Shown here: positions 16,119 through 24,292 of the stretch, piece after piece
Position numbering within the stretch: the first letter of the stretch is position 1
How the letters are laid out: each line of letters starts with the position of its first letter
Assembly: GCF_000972385.1 (NCBI RefSeq)
Contig: NZ_JXTE01000002.1
Coordinates: forward strand, 150,885-214,884
DNA length: 64,000 bases
Direction of reading: 5' to 3'
From: Streptomyces sp. WM6386
GTDB lineage: Bacteria; Actinomycetota; Actinomycetes; Streptomycetales; Streptomycetaceae
Position numbers and translations under genes: made by a program
Notes under the pieces: model-generated
Seen by the model: the letters and a program-made list of their open reading frames with translations, nothing else
The model's database searches: none
What the model was told of the DNA's origin: nothing

Positions 16119-17765
16119 TCAGATCCGGGTCAGCGCCCAGAAGCCCACGGCGTAGCAGGCCAGCGCGAGAAGCAGCATCGGGACGACCACCTTGGCCGGA
16201 GGGCCGGGACGGCGTCGTGCCCTGCGCGCTCCTCTGCCTGCGCGGTGCCGCGAAGTTTCCTGGGCCGGAGGTGGAACCTGCGCGACCTGAGCCGTGTACG
16301 AAGCAGTAGAGGCATCGGCGCGATGGAGCGGCGGTGACGCCAGGGGCGGCGCCGGGTAGGGCGGTGCCTGCGGTCGGGGGGAGGGCAGGACATGCGTGGG
16401 GTCATCGGGGGAGACACGGGAGGGCTGGTGCTGCGCGCCCTGCTGTGTCTGTGCCGGTGTCTGGGGGTTGTCCGGGGGGCGCAGCTGAGGGGAGGAGCCA
16501 GTGGCCTGCGGGGGTGGCAGAGGGAAGCTGCCGGTGTCCGACATGCTGGGCGGCTGCGCGGCACCGGAGGACTCGGAGGGGGACGCCGCCGGCCGTGGCC
16601 CGGTGCTCTGACGGGGATCGGGCGGTACGGCACCGGGGGTGTGGCCCCGACGCGGATCCGCCGGCACGGAGTCGGTGCCGGGCCATGCGGAGGCGGGGTC
16701 GTCTTCCCGCGCGGACGGCCGGACGCCGGTGTCCGGTCCCGGGGTTGCCTGCCCAGGCGCTGGGAAGCCGGCACTCGGTCCTGGGTCGACCTGCCCGGAC
16801 AGTGGCCGGGGCACCGTTCCCGACCCCGAGGAATCCCAGCCCTGCCCGGTGTCCGAGAACCCCGTCCGTACCCCCGGCGCGGGCTTGAGCGGCCCCGCCG
16901 GACCGAACCCCGGTGGCAGTGGCCCCAGTTGGTCGAAGATCTCGATCAACTCGTCGTCGGGGCCCGGCTCCGGAAGAAGCTCCGCGGCCGCGGCGAGCGC
17001 CTTGCGCGCCCCCGTGGCGGTGCGGAACCGCGCCTGTGGATCCGGCTGCACCAGCGTCGCCACGACCTGCCACAGCGGCTCGGGAATGCCCTTGGGCGCA
17101 CTCGGCGTCCCATGCGCCGCGAAGTACTGGACGAGAGCCTTGGCGTCCGGCTTGGCGCCCTCCAGGAGATACAGCGCGACCAGGCCGACGGCGAACAGAT
17201 CGGCGGGAAAGTCCGGCTCCGAGCCCATCATCTGCTCGGGCGAGATGTAACCCGGCGTCCCCACCACGAGGTTGGTCTCCGTCAGCCGCGGTTCGCCCAG
17301 CCGCATCGCGATGCCGAAGTCGGACAGCCGCAGCCGGGGCCGACCGGTACCGGTGGCCTCCAGCAGCACGTTGGCGGGTTTGATGTCCCGGTGCACCACA
17401 TCCTCCGCATGCACCGCCGCCAGCCCCGACAGGAGTTGGTCGAGGAGCGTGCACACCAAGGACGGCGGCAGAGGACCGTAGTCCCCGATCAGATGGGCCA
17501 GCGAACCACCGGCGACCAGATCCATGGTGAACAGGACCTTGTCGTCGTCGGCGGCCCAGCTGGCGGGCGCGAGCACATGGGGGTGGTCGATCCGCAGCGC
17601 CTGTTCGCGGACGAAGCGCAGCAGCGAGTGCGCGTCGCTCTGCTGCAGCACCTTGGCGGCGACATACCGACGACGGCGGTGGTCCCAGGCGCGCCACACG
17701 GCGCCGACACCTCCGCGCCCGATCGGATCGACGAGTTCGTACCGGCCGGCGAAGACCTCACCCAT
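16119..17765 (-). CDS. Membrane-anchored Ser/Thr protein kinase
   Basis: A protein of about 548 residues with an N-terminal Hanks-type kinase domain (about 8-270). Visible motifs are a Gly loop IGRGGVGAVW, Lys38 (YVAAKVL), catalytic HRDIKPAN with D127, DFG at 149-151 and GTPGYISPEQ in the activation segment. A very Pro-rich linker (about 300-515) follows, then a single membrane helix near the C-terminus (VVVPMLLLALACYAVGFWAL) leaving almost nothing outside. Unlike PknB it has no PASTA or other sensor. ATG 17765 is chosen because the kinase fold begins immediately after it. Confidence 0.88.
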   Translation of the reverse strand: MGEVFAGRYELVDPIGRGGVGAVWRAWDHRRRRYVAAKVLQQSDAHSLLRFVREQALRIDHPHVLAPASWAADDDKVLFTMDLVAGGSLAHLIGDYGPLPPSLVCTLLDQLLSGLAAVHAEDVVHRDIKPANVLLEATGTGRPRLRLSDFGIAMRLGEPRLTETNLVVGTPGYISPEQMMGSEPDFPADLFAVGLVALYLLEGAKPDAKALVQYFAAHGTPSAPKGIPEPLWQVVATLVQPDPQARFRTATGARKALAAAAELLPEPGPDDELIEIFDQLGPLPPGFGPAGPLKPAPGVRTGFSDTGQGWDSSGSGTVPRPLSGQVDPGPSAGFPAPGQATPGPDTGVRPSAREDDPASAWPGTDSVPADPRRGHTPGAVPPDPRQSTGPRPAASPSESSGAAQPPSMSDTGSFPLPPPQATGSSPQLRPPDNPQTPAQTQQGAQHQPSRVSPDDPTHVLPSPRPQAPPYPAPPLASPPLHRADASTASYTAQVAQVPPPAQETSRHRAGRGARRARRRPGPPAKVVVPMLLLALACYAVGFWALTRI

Positions 17766-18041
17766 GGCAGTGCGTCGCTCCTCCCCCTGCGGTCTCCCCC
17801 CTTGCCTCCCCCTCCACGAGCGATACGACTCCCGCCGCACCGCTCCAGGATGAGTGACGCCCCTCGCACCGCCCCCGGCGAGTGACACGGCCCGTCTCCC
17901 GGCCGGTGAGTGACACGCCCCCACGTGTCCCTCCCCGGATGAGCGACGACCCCCGTGCCCTCTCCGCGCGGCGCAACCCCCTAGCGCCTCCTCGACCGTC
18001 GGCCCGGCTGCCGAACCCCCTTCGGCGACCGGGCCGCGGGG

Positions 18042-18590
18042 TCAGCTCTGGTGGGACTGGTAGTGCGAGACCGCGTCGGAGGTGCGGCCCGCGCCGTAGA
18101 CCCGGAGGAACTCTGCCAGTTCCGGATGGGTCGGGGCGAGGGTGTCCGCGGCCTCGATGATGTCCCCGGCGGCCGCGACCGACCGCAGCAGCGACTGGAT
18201 CTCACGGACGACCCGCTTGACCGTCGGCGCTCCCGAACTGCTCGTCGTGGTCGTGGCGTTGCTGAGCACCGAGCCCCCTTGCGACTTCTTGATCTCGTCC
18301 ATCCGCTCGGTCGCCTCGGCCGCGCTGACGCTGCCGTCCGCGACCTGCCTCGCCAGGTCCTGCAGCAACTGCACCCGCTGGACCACGGCTGGATTGCCGA
18401 TCTTCGCCCGCTGACCGCTCATCAGCTGCGACAGCATCGGTGCGGACAACCCCAGCACCCCCGCGAGACGAGCCTGGTTGAGACCAAGATCGTCGATGAG
18501 CTTACGGAAGAGCGCCCCCAGCGGCTCCCCGTACCAGTTCCGCTGCAGTTCCCGCGCTCTTGCGGTCGCTTCCTGCTGTGCGGCGTCCAT
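18042..18590 (-). CDS. Helix-turn-helix DNA-binding protein
   Basis: A 182-residue protein with a Cro/C1-type HTH at about 33-72 (LGLNQARLAGVLGLSAPMLS) and a helical C-terminal half. ATG 18590 is chosen because GGGGAGA precedes it; the longer frame from 18650 has no ribosome site. It lies 276 bp upstream of the Ser/Thr kinase on the same strand. A Thr/Ser-rich linker (TTTTSSSG) near residue 120 could be a phosphorylation target, which is an inference only. Target genes are unknown. Confidence 0.75.
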   Translation of the reverse strand: MDAAQQEATARARELQRNWYGEPLGALFRKLIDDLGLNQARLAGVLGLSAPMLSQLMSGQRAKIGNPAVVQRVQLLQDLARQVADGSVSAAEATERMDEIKKSQGGSVLSNATTTTSSSGAPTVKRVVREIQSLLRSVAAAGDIIEAADTLAPTHPELAEFLRVYGAGRTSDAVSHYQSHQS

Positions 18591-18772
18591 TGCGTCTCCC
18601 CATCGCTTCCCCAAATACCGCGGTTCGCTGTAGCGAACCACGCCGAGCATCTTACGGAGAGTGGTCGTTCATCGGGACCCCCAATCTTTTTGCGAGATAC
18701 CGGGGGCGACCCGGTACTCTGGTCTGCGACGCCCACCGGTATGAGTCACTTCCGGTCGGACGCTCCCCTTCC

Positions 18773-18845
18773 GGGGCCTTAGCTCAGTTGGTAGAGCGCT
18801 GTCTTTGCATGGCAGATGTCAGGGGTTCGACTCCCCTAGGCTCCA
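18773..18845 (+). tRNA. tRNA-Ala (anticodon TGC)
   Basis: 73 nt. The acceptor stem GGGGCCT pairs with AGGCTCC allowing one G-T pair. The anticodon arm CTGTC/GGCAG has loop TTTGCAT with TGC at 18806-18808, and the T-arm contains GGTTCGACTCC. CCA is not encoded. The tRNA-Ile/tRNA-Ala pair near gyrA is typical of actinomycetes. Confidence 0.97.
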
Positions 18846-18853
18846 CACCTCGG

Positions 18854-18887
18854 ACCGGTCAGACGCCCTTCACGGCGCCTGGCCGGT
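18854..18887 (+). terminator. Terminator after tRNA-Ala
   Basis: ACCGGTCAGACGCC (18854-18867) pairs with GGCGCCTGGCCGGT (18874-18887), 12 of 14 matched, followed by TTCTTG. Confidence 0.7.
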
Positions 18888-19219
18888 TCTTGCATGTGCC
18901 GGTTTTTCACGCGCCGGATCCGCGTGTACGGCGGGTGTGGACGGAGAAGGGCTCCCGAGGTGACGTGCGTCACTCGGCAGCACCTGAGGCGTTGCGGATA
19001 TTTGCGCAAACGTGAGAGGCGGCAAGGTGTCGGAGCCTGTCGAGCGAGTAGTCGACCGGATGCCGGAGTCGATGATTCCGCTGGTGGAGGCCTTGTGGGG
19101 ACTGATGGGAGCGTGTGCTGGTAACCAGGGCGATGCTCTCCGTCAGCAAAGTCTGTGCGGAACGTGCACATCCGAACCGTTGCAAACGTCATCGTGGGTG
19201 CAGAGGGCAAGCATCCGCT
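18888..19219. other. Intergenic region after tRNA-Ala
   Basis: About 330 bp without a supported gene. Short frames on both strands lack ribosome sites and biased codon use. The region is less GC-rich than its surroundings and ends at a parS-like site. Confidence 0.4.
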
Positions 19220-19233
19220 GTTCCACGTGAAAC
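19220..19233. promoter_or_regulatory. parS-like ParB binding site
   Basis: GTTCCACGTGAAAC differs from the Streptomyces parS consensus GTTTCACGTGAAAC at one position; the outer bases also match (T before, A after). It is intergenic and touches the base of the 19233-19280 hairpin. ParB nucleoprotein complexes on many origin-proximal parS sites organise chromosome segregation at sporulation. Confidence 0.75.
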
Positions 19234-19280
19234 ATCGCTGTGGGGCAGGAGACCCTCAAGTCTCCTGCCCCACAGCGATG
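19233..19280 (-). terminator. Perfect 21-bp hairpin terminator of the DUF5324 gene
   Basis: Arms 19233-19253 and 19260-19280 are perfectly complementary over 21 bp with a 6-nt loop. On the minus strand the hairpin follows the DUF5324 stop by 16 bp and is followed by TTT and the parS-like site. The stem begins GTCTCCTGCCCCAC and is unusually long and perfect for an intrinsic terminator. Confidence 0.85.
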
Positions 19281-19296
19281 TTCGGAGTGCCGGACG

Positions 19297-19998
19297 TCAG
19301 TGCCGTTCGTCGCGGTGCGCGGCCTCCTCCTCGGCTTCCTTGGCCTGCACCTCAGGGTCGAGCACGGACTGGCCGCTGCCGTCGACCGACGTCAGCCGAC
19401 TCGACTCCGGGACCTCCGTCGCGGTGGGCGGCTCGACCAGCCAGTCGGGGTTGGCCTGCTTGTCCCACCACTTCCAGGCGGCGAAGGCGCCGCCCGCGAG
19501 GACACCCGCGATCGCCAGTGCCTTGGCGAGACGACCGGCCCTCGCCCGGCGCTCGTGCTTACGGGCCAGCTTCTCGATCTGCTTGGCCGAGACCTGACCG
19601 CGCAGCGCGAGCAGCGCGGCGGCACCACGAGATGCGGCCTCGTCCCTCACGGGCCCGGCCGCGGCCACGGCCTGCTCGATCCTCGGACGTGAATAGTCGG
19701 TGGCCTGCCGGGCAGCCTTGCGGGTGCGGATGGCAGCCTCATGGGCGGCCTGGTCGACCTTCGGCGGCACATGCGTCAGAGCCTGTTCCAGACGCGGCGC
19801 GAGATGCGCGTCGTACTGGACGCGGGCCTGCTCGGCCGCCTGCGACACCTTCGGCGCGAGCCGTACGCGTGCCTCGTGTGTGTAGTGAGCGGCCCTGTCC
19901 TTGGCCGTGTCGGCGTAGGGCGCCACCACTTCCGCGGCGTGCAGCACGCTGTCCTTCGCCGAACCGGTCGCGGCGCGCACGCTGTCGATGCGGGTCAC
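19297..19998 (-). CDS. DUF5324 family membrane-associated protein
   Basis: A 233-residue protein, Ala-rich and mostly helical. It carries repeated VRAATGSAKDSV / AKDRAAHYTHEARVRL-type amphipathic segments over residues 1-130 that resemble late-embryogenesis-type or apolipoprotein-like coils. One membrane helix follows (about 165-183, ALAIAGVLAGGAFAAWKWW), then an acidic tail. The GTG start has GAGGAGG upstream. The DUF5324 family is confined to Streptomyces relatives and uncharacterised. A monocistronic unit is implied by the divergent upstream gene and the strong terminator. Confidence 0.78.
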   Translation of the reverse strand: MTRIDSVRAATGSAKDSVLHAAEVVAPYADTAKDRAAHYTHEARVRLAPKVSQAAEQARVQYDAHLAPRLEQALTHVPPKVDQAAHEAAIRTRKAARQATDYSRPRIEQAVAAAGPVRDEAASRGAAALLALRGQVSAKQIEKLARKHERRARAGRLAKALAIAGVLAGGAFAAWKWWDKQANPDWLVEPPTATEVPESSRLTSVDGSGQSVLDPEVQAKEAEEEAAHRDERH

Positions 19999-20363
19999 GG
20001 GAATCCTCCTCCTCGGTGGCGTACGGTAATTCGACTTTCCACCCTTTTACGGATCATGCCTGCCAACGGGCACTTGAGCATGTGAGGGCGGGCATCCGGG
20101 TCATGGGAGCTGACTCCGGACCATCTCCGATCAAGAGCTGCTGAAGAACCGATCACATGCAATAGCGGATGAATACAGGGCAACGGGAGCTTGTCGTCGA
20201 CAATGCCACGGATCGCCGACGAACGCCCCCAGTCCGGAACCACTCGACCGGTTTTCTGCAGGCGACACCCCGCGACGGACACCCGGAGAAGGACGACGGG
20301 GGACGGATCGCGTCGACCGTGCGAGGATCGGGGGAGCTACAGAAAGACAACGGAAGGCAGATC
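19999..20363. other. Divergent promoter region between DUF5324 gene and cyclophilin
   Basis: About 365 bp without a supported gene. An open plus-strand extension in front of the cyclophilin lacks similarity to the family and has no ribosome site. No clear operator or riboswitch was found. Confidence 0.4.
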
Positions 20364-20897
20364 GTGGCCGAGCAGCTCTACGCCACCCTGAGGACCAACC
20401 ACGGTGACATCGAGGTCCGGCTCCTCCCGAACCACGCGCCGATCACGGTCAAGAACTTCGTCGAGCTCGCCACCGGCGAGCGCGAGTGGACCAACCCCGC
20501 CACCGGCGAGAAGTCCACGGCCAAGCTCTACGACGGCACGGTCTTCCACCGGGTCATCAGCGGCTTCATGATCCAGGGCGGTGACCCGCTGGGCAACGGC
20601 ACCGGCGGCCCTGGCTACCAGTTCCAGGACGAGTTCCACCCGGACCTCTCCTTCAACAAGCCCTACCTGCTGGCCATGGCCAACGCCGGACCGGGCACCA
20701 ATGGCTCGCAGTTCTTCGTCACCGTCGGCCCCACGACATGGCTGAACCGCAAGCACACCATCTTCGGCGAGGTCACCGACGTGGCCAGCCAGAAGGTCGT
20801 CGACGCCATCGCGGACACGCAGACCAACCCGCGCACCTCCCGCCCCGTCAACGACGTCATCATCGAGTCGGTCGTCGTCGAGACCCGCAAGGGCTGA
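20364..20897 (+). CDS. Cyclophilin-type peptidyl-prolyl cis-trans isomerase
   Basis: A 177-residue cytosolic cyclophilin that speeds proline isomerisation in folding. Family signatures include VFHRVISGFMIQGGDP, with the catalytic Arg in FHR, and AMANAGPGTNGSQFFVT and NRKHTIFGEV. Length equals a single domain and there is no signal peptide. The GTG start is chosen from GGAAGG upstream and family length; the open frame continues about 65 codons further up without homology. A rho-independent terminator follows. Confidence 0.93.
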   Translation: MAEQLYATLRTNHGDIEVRLLPNHAPITVKNFVELATGEREWTNPATGEKSTAKLYDGTVFHRVISGFMIQGGDPLGNGTGGPGYQFQDEFHPDLSFNKPYLLAMANAGPGTNGSQFFVTVGPTTWLNRKHTIFGEVTDVASQKVVDAIADTQTNPRTSRPVNDVIIESVVVETRKG

Positions 20898-20966
20898 TCA
20901 CCAGGCCCCGCAAGGGCCGAGGCGGACGCCCCGGCCCATCGGCGCCAGGCCCACCAGGGAACCAAA

Positions 20967-20998
20967 CGCCCCGCTCGTCCGTAAGGATGGGCGGGGCG
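20967..20998 (+). terminator. Terminator after cyclophilin
   Basis: CGCCCCGC (20967-20974) pairs with GCGGGGCG (20991-20998) with a 16-nt loop, followed by GTTTC. Confidence 0.7.
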
Positions 20999-21030
20999 GT
21001 TTCATTGCATACGACGACTTAGGGGACCCC

Positions 21031-21942
21031 ATGGACCAGGCGCCAGGCAGCCCACAGGGCCCGGAGGACCAGGGCCCCCAGCAATCCGAGGGCCCGCCCG
21101 GCTGCTACCGCCACCCCGACCGCGAGACCGGCATCCGCTGCACCCGCTGCGAACGCCCGATCTGCCCCGAGTGCATGGTCAGCGCCTCCGTCGGCTTCCA
21201 GTGCCCCGACTGCGTCCGCGGCGGCTCCGGCACCGGTCACCGCCCCGACGCCGCGATGCCCCGCACGATCGCCGGCGGCACGATCGCCGCCGACCCCCGG
21301 CTGGTCACCAAGATCCTCCTCGGGATCAACCTCGCCGTGTTCATCGCCGTCCGGGCATCGGACTCACTGCTCAGCGATCTGGTCCTCATCGGCGCCTGGC
21401 CGCCGGCCCCCTTCACGACCACCGAGGGCGTCGCGGACGGACAGTGGTACCGCCTGGTCACCTCGATGTTCACGCACCAGGAGATCTGGCACATCGCCTT
21501 CAACATGCTGAGCCTGTGGTGGCTCGGCGGCCCACTGGAGGCGGCCCTCGGCCGTGCCCGCTACCTCGCGCTCTACCTGGTGTCCGGCCTCGTCGGCAGC
21601 GTTCTGGCCTATCTGCTGGAGTCCCCGACCACGGCCACGCTCGGCGCCTCCGGTGCCATCTTCGGCCTGTTCGGCGCCACCGCCGTCCTGATGCGCCGGC
21701 TCAACTACGACATGCGGCCGATCATCGCGCTCCTGGTGATCAACCTGATCTTCACCTTCAACCCTGCGTTCGACATCTCCTGGCAGGCCCACATCGGCGG
21801 CCTCGCAGGAGGAGTGGTCATCGGCTACGCCATGGTGCACGCCCCGCGCGAGCGACGAGCCCTGGTCCAGTACGGCACCTGCGCCCTGGTCCTCGCCCTC
21901 GTCGTCGTATTGACGCTGGTGAGGACGGCTCAGCTCACCTGA
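21031..21942 (+). CDS. Rhomboid family intramembrane serine protease
   Basis: A 303-residue protein with an N-terminal B-box-like zinc finger (Cys25, His28, then CTRCERPICPEC; about 24-61) and six or seven membrane helices (about 92-300). The catalytic dyad is Ser207 in GASGAIFG and His254 in WQAHIGGLAGG. Conserved His154 and Asn158 (HIAFNML) form the oxyanion region. It cleaves helices of membrane proteins; substrates here are unknown. It follows the cyclophilin as in other Streptomyces and is separated from it by a terminator. Confidence 0.93.
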   Translation: MDQAPGSPQGPEDQGPQQSEGPPGCYRHPDRETGIRCTRCERPICPECMVSASVGFQCPDCVRGGSGTGHRPDAAMPRTIAGGTIAADPRLVTKILLGINLAVFIAVRASDSLLSDLVLIGAWPPAPFTTTEGVADGQWYRLVTSMFTHQEIWHIAFNMLSLWWLGGPLEAALGRARYLALYLVSGLVGSVLAYLLESPTTATLGASGAIFGLFGATAVLMRRLNYDMRPIIALLVINLIFTFNPAFDISWQAHIGGLAGGVVIGYAMVHAPRERRALVQYGTCALVLALVVVLTLVRTAQLT

Positions 21943-21951
21943 GCGGGGCAG

Positions 21952-22153
21952 TTGTCCACAGCGGGTGGCGAATCTTGTGCATAGTGTGCGCGAACAAGCG
22001 TGCCCCCTGTCACTGACCTGTGTTTCCGCAGGTCGGACAGGGGGCGAACATGCTTTCGGGTGACCGGTAGTTCCGTCACACCGGCGTCAACACTGGATGG
22101 GTTATCCACAGATGGTCGTTCTTTTTCCCCACTGTGGAAAACGTTGTGGATAA
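21952..22153. promoter_or_regulatory. Cluster of four DnaA boxes
   Basis: TTGTCCACA at 21952-21960 is the Streptomyces consensus. TTATCCACA lies at 22102-22110. On the other strand are TTTTCCACA at 22133-22141 and TTATCCACA at 22145-22153. Three of the four lie within 52 bp. The cluster fills the gap between the convergent rhomboid gene and crgA. Origin-proximal DnaA-box clusters that titrate DnaA are known in S. coelicolor. Confidence 0.75.
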
Positions 22154-22200
22154 CTCAGCGGATAGCCCTGGGTAGAGCTGTGTTCACCGCGAAGCAGCCA

Positions 22201-22455
22201 CTACTTCCACTGCGTGGAGACGCCGAATCCCGCGGCGATGAAGCCGAAGCCCACCACGATGTTCCAGTTGTCGAGCTTGTCGATGGGAAGCGAGCCGTCC
22301 GTCACATAGAAGACGACGATCCAGGCCAGCCCGATGACGAACAGGGCCAACATGACGGGTGCGACCCAGGCGCGGTTGGTCAGCTTGATGCTGGTCGCCT
22401 GCTTCGCCGGCGGCGGCGTGTAATCGGCCTTCTTGCGGATACGTGACTTCGGCAC
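22201..22455 (-). CDS. crgA: Cell division protein CrgA
   Basis: An 84-residue protein with a basic N-terminus ([16 protein letters not shown]) and two membrane helices (about 31-50 and 64-80), ending GFGVSTQWK. CrgA is the small membrane protein that restrains FtsZ-ring formation in Streptomyces aerial hyphae and recruits division and cell-wall enzymes in mycobacteria. Length and the two-helix hairpin match the family exactly. It is located between the rhomboid and DUF881 genes, as in S. coelicolor, and is adjacent to the DnaA-box cluster. Confidence 0.93.
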   Translation of the reverse strand: MPKSRIRKKADYTPPPAKQATSIKLTNRAWVAPVMLALFVIGLAWIVVFYVTDGSLPIDKLDNWNIVVGFGFIAAGFGVSTQWK

Positions 22456-22596
22456 GAGGGTCTCTCCTGTCGATGCGCTGCGTGGCCGCGCAGGTAACTA
22501 GGTCGGGCTCGGGGCAGCGTACAAGGGGACACTTAGTGCTCCCCCGGGCGTCCGTTAGCGTAGTGCTTCCGCGGCGCCGAAGGAGATAAGGGTACG

Positions 22597-23376
22597 TTGA
22601 GCAATTCTGCCGACTCCCCCCAGGCCGGATCCAGCCCTGTCCGCAGACGGGGTTTCCGGCCCGTGCGGCTGCTCACGATGGCCGTCTTCGCTCTCGCGGG
22701 CCTCATTTTCTTCACCAGCTTCAATACGGCCAAGGGCACCAATATCCGCACGGATGCCTCGCTGCTGAAGCTGTCCGACCTCATCCTGGAGCGCAGCCAC
22801 AAGAACGGTCAGCTGGACGAGACTACCGGGACGCTCAGGGACGACGTCGAGGCGCTGGCCGAGCGGGACGACGGCAGTACCAAGGCCGAGGACGACAAGC
22901 TGGCGGCGCTGGAGAAGAAGGCGGGGACACAGAAGCTGAAGGGCGAGGCGGTCTCCGTCACGCTCAACGACGCCCCGCCGGACGCCACCGCCAAGCTCCC
23001 CGGCTATCCGGAGCCGCAACCGGACTACCTGGTCATCCACCAGCAGGACCTGCAGGCCGTGGTGAACGCCCTGTGGCAGGCCGGCGCCCAGGGCATCAAG
23101 GTCATGGACCAGCGGCTGATCTCCACCAGCGCCGTGCGCTGCGTGGGCAACACGCTCATCCTCCAGGGCCGGGTCTACTCACCGCCGTACAAGATCACGG
23201 CGATCGGGGACCCGGAGAAGCTGAAGACGTCGCTCGCGGCGAGCCCGACGATCCAGAACTACATGGTGTACGTCAACGTCTACGGGCTCGGCTGGAAAGT
23301 CGAGGACGAAGGGACGGTGACTCTGCCCGGCTACTCGGGCACAGTGGATCTGCAGTACGCCAAGCCTGTGGAGTAG
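22597..23376 (+). CDS. DUF881 family exported protein
   Basis: A 259-residue protein with a single N-terminal membrane helix (about 24-43), a coiled coil (about 70-110; GTLRDDVEALAERDDG) and a C-terminal DUF881 domain (about 115-255; VVNALWQAGAQGIKVMDQR). The family (YlxW-like) occurs with division and cell-wall genes; its activity is not established. The start is TTG 22597, preceded by GGAG. It heads the sortase operon: the next gene begins 18 nt after its stop. Confidence 0.85.
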   Translation: MSNSADSPQAGSSPVRRRGFRPVRLLTMAVFALAGLIFFTSFNTAKGTNIRTDASLLKLSDLILERSHKNGQLDETTGTLRDDVEALAERDDGSTKAEDDKLAALEKKAGTQKLKGEAVSVTLNDAPPDATAKLPGYPEPQPDYLVIHQQDLQAVVNALWQAGAQGIKVMDQRLISTSAVRCVGNTLILQGRVYSPPYKITAIGDPEKLKTSLAASPTIQNYMVYVNVYGLGWKVEDEGTVTLPGYSGTVDLQYAKPVE

Positions 23377-23394
23377 GCCTTTCTGGAGCCGCCG

Positions 23395-24078
23395 GTGCGT
23401 GTCGTCGTCAGGACTGTCAGCGAACTCTGCATCACCGTCGGCAGCGTCATAGTGCTCTTCGTCGTCTACGTGCTGTTCTGGACCGGCGTGAAGGCCGACG
23501 ACGTCATGGGCGAGCAGATCGACCAGTTGCAGGACCAGTGGTCGAAGGGGAGCGTGCGGCAGCCGACGGGGGGCGCCCCGTCCGGTAGGCCGGAGCCGAC
23601 GGCGTACAAGAGCGGCAAGCCCTTCGCGATCATGTACATCCCCCGGCTTGGTTTCACGTGGAACAAGCCGGTGCTGGAGGGGACGGCCGTCGGCACCCTG
23701 AAGAAGGGGCTCGGGCACTACGCGCGGACCGCGCGGCTCGGGGAGAAGGGCAATTTCTCGGTGGCCGGTCACCGGCGTACGTACGGCGACCCCTTCAAGG
23801 ACTTCCCCAGGCTGCGGCGCGGGGACGCGGTGGTGCTGACGGACGGGACGACCTGGTTCACGTATCGGATCGACAAAGGCCCCTACAAAACCGTGCCCAC
23901 GGACGTTGAGGTGATCGATCCTGTGCCACGTAAGTCGGGGTATACGCGCTCCGGCCGCTATCTCACCCTGACCACGTGCGATCCGGAGTGGGGGCACAGT
24001 CACCGGCTGATCGTGTGGGCGCATCTGGACTCCACACAGCCTGTGGAGGAAGGGAAGCCGACGGCCCTGCGCCGTTAG
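23395..24078 (+). CDS. Class E sortase-like transpeptidase
   Basis: A 227-residue membrane-anchored enzyme (helix about 9-30) with the sortase beta-barrel. Catalytic residues are His126 (SVAGHRRTYG), Cys195 (LTLTTCDPEW) and Arg204 (HSHRLIVW). Class E sortases attach LAxTG-type proteins to peptidoglycan. GGAG lies 6 nt before the GTG. It is the shortest of three paralogues in this operon and has no N-terminal extension. A parS-like sequence (23651-23664) lies inside the gene. Confidence 0.87.
   Translation: MRVVVRTVSELCITVGSVIVLFVVYVLFWTGVKADDVMGEQIDQLQDQWSKGSVRQPTGGAPSGRPEPTAYKSGKPFAIMYIPRLGFTWNKPVLEGTAVGTLKKGLGHYARTARLGEKGNFSVAGHRRTYGDPFKDFPRLRRGDAVVLTDGTTWFTYRIDKGPYKTVPTDVEVIDPVPRKSGYTRSGRYLTLTTCDPEWGHSHRLIVWAHLDSTQPVEEGKPTALRR
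23651..23664. promoter_or_regulatory. parS-like ParB site inside the sortase gene
   Basis: GTTTCACGTGGAAC differs from the parS consensus at one base. It is encoded within the sortase reading frame (Phe-Thr-Trp-Asn codons). Confidence 0.65.
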
Positions 24079-24130
24079 TCTGGTGCGGTACGGCGTGAGT
24101 CTGGTGCCGTGGTGCGACGGAAGGGACGGC

Positions 24131-24292
24131 ATGTACGGCTGGATCTGGCGGCATCTGCCAGGGAACGCGTGGGTGAGGGCTTCCATCTCACTCGTGCTGG
24201 TGCTTGCTGCGGTCTACGTCCTTTTCCAGTACGTCTTCCCGTGGGCCGAACCGCTGCTGCCCTTCAACGATGTGACGGTGGACAACCAGTGA
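24131..24292 (+). CDS. Small membrane protein between sortase and pabA
   Basis: A 53-residue protein, MYGWIWRHLPGNAWVRASIS followed by one membrane helix (about 20-40, LVLVLAAVYVLFQYVF) and an acidic tail. GGAAGGGAC precedes the ATG. Its stop overlaps the pabA start in GTGA, so it is translationally coupled to pabA. Function is unknown. The conserved position between a sortase and pabA in streptomycetes suggests a role at the envelope. Confidence 0.7.
   Translation: MYGWIWRHLPGNAWVRASISLVLVLAAVYVLFQYVFPWAEPLLPFNDVTVDNQ

Noticed and set aside
21952..22153. The DnaA-box cluster as oriC itself
   Set aside because: oriC in Streptomyces lies between dnaA and dnaN with many more boxes. Only four are here and neither gene is in the window.
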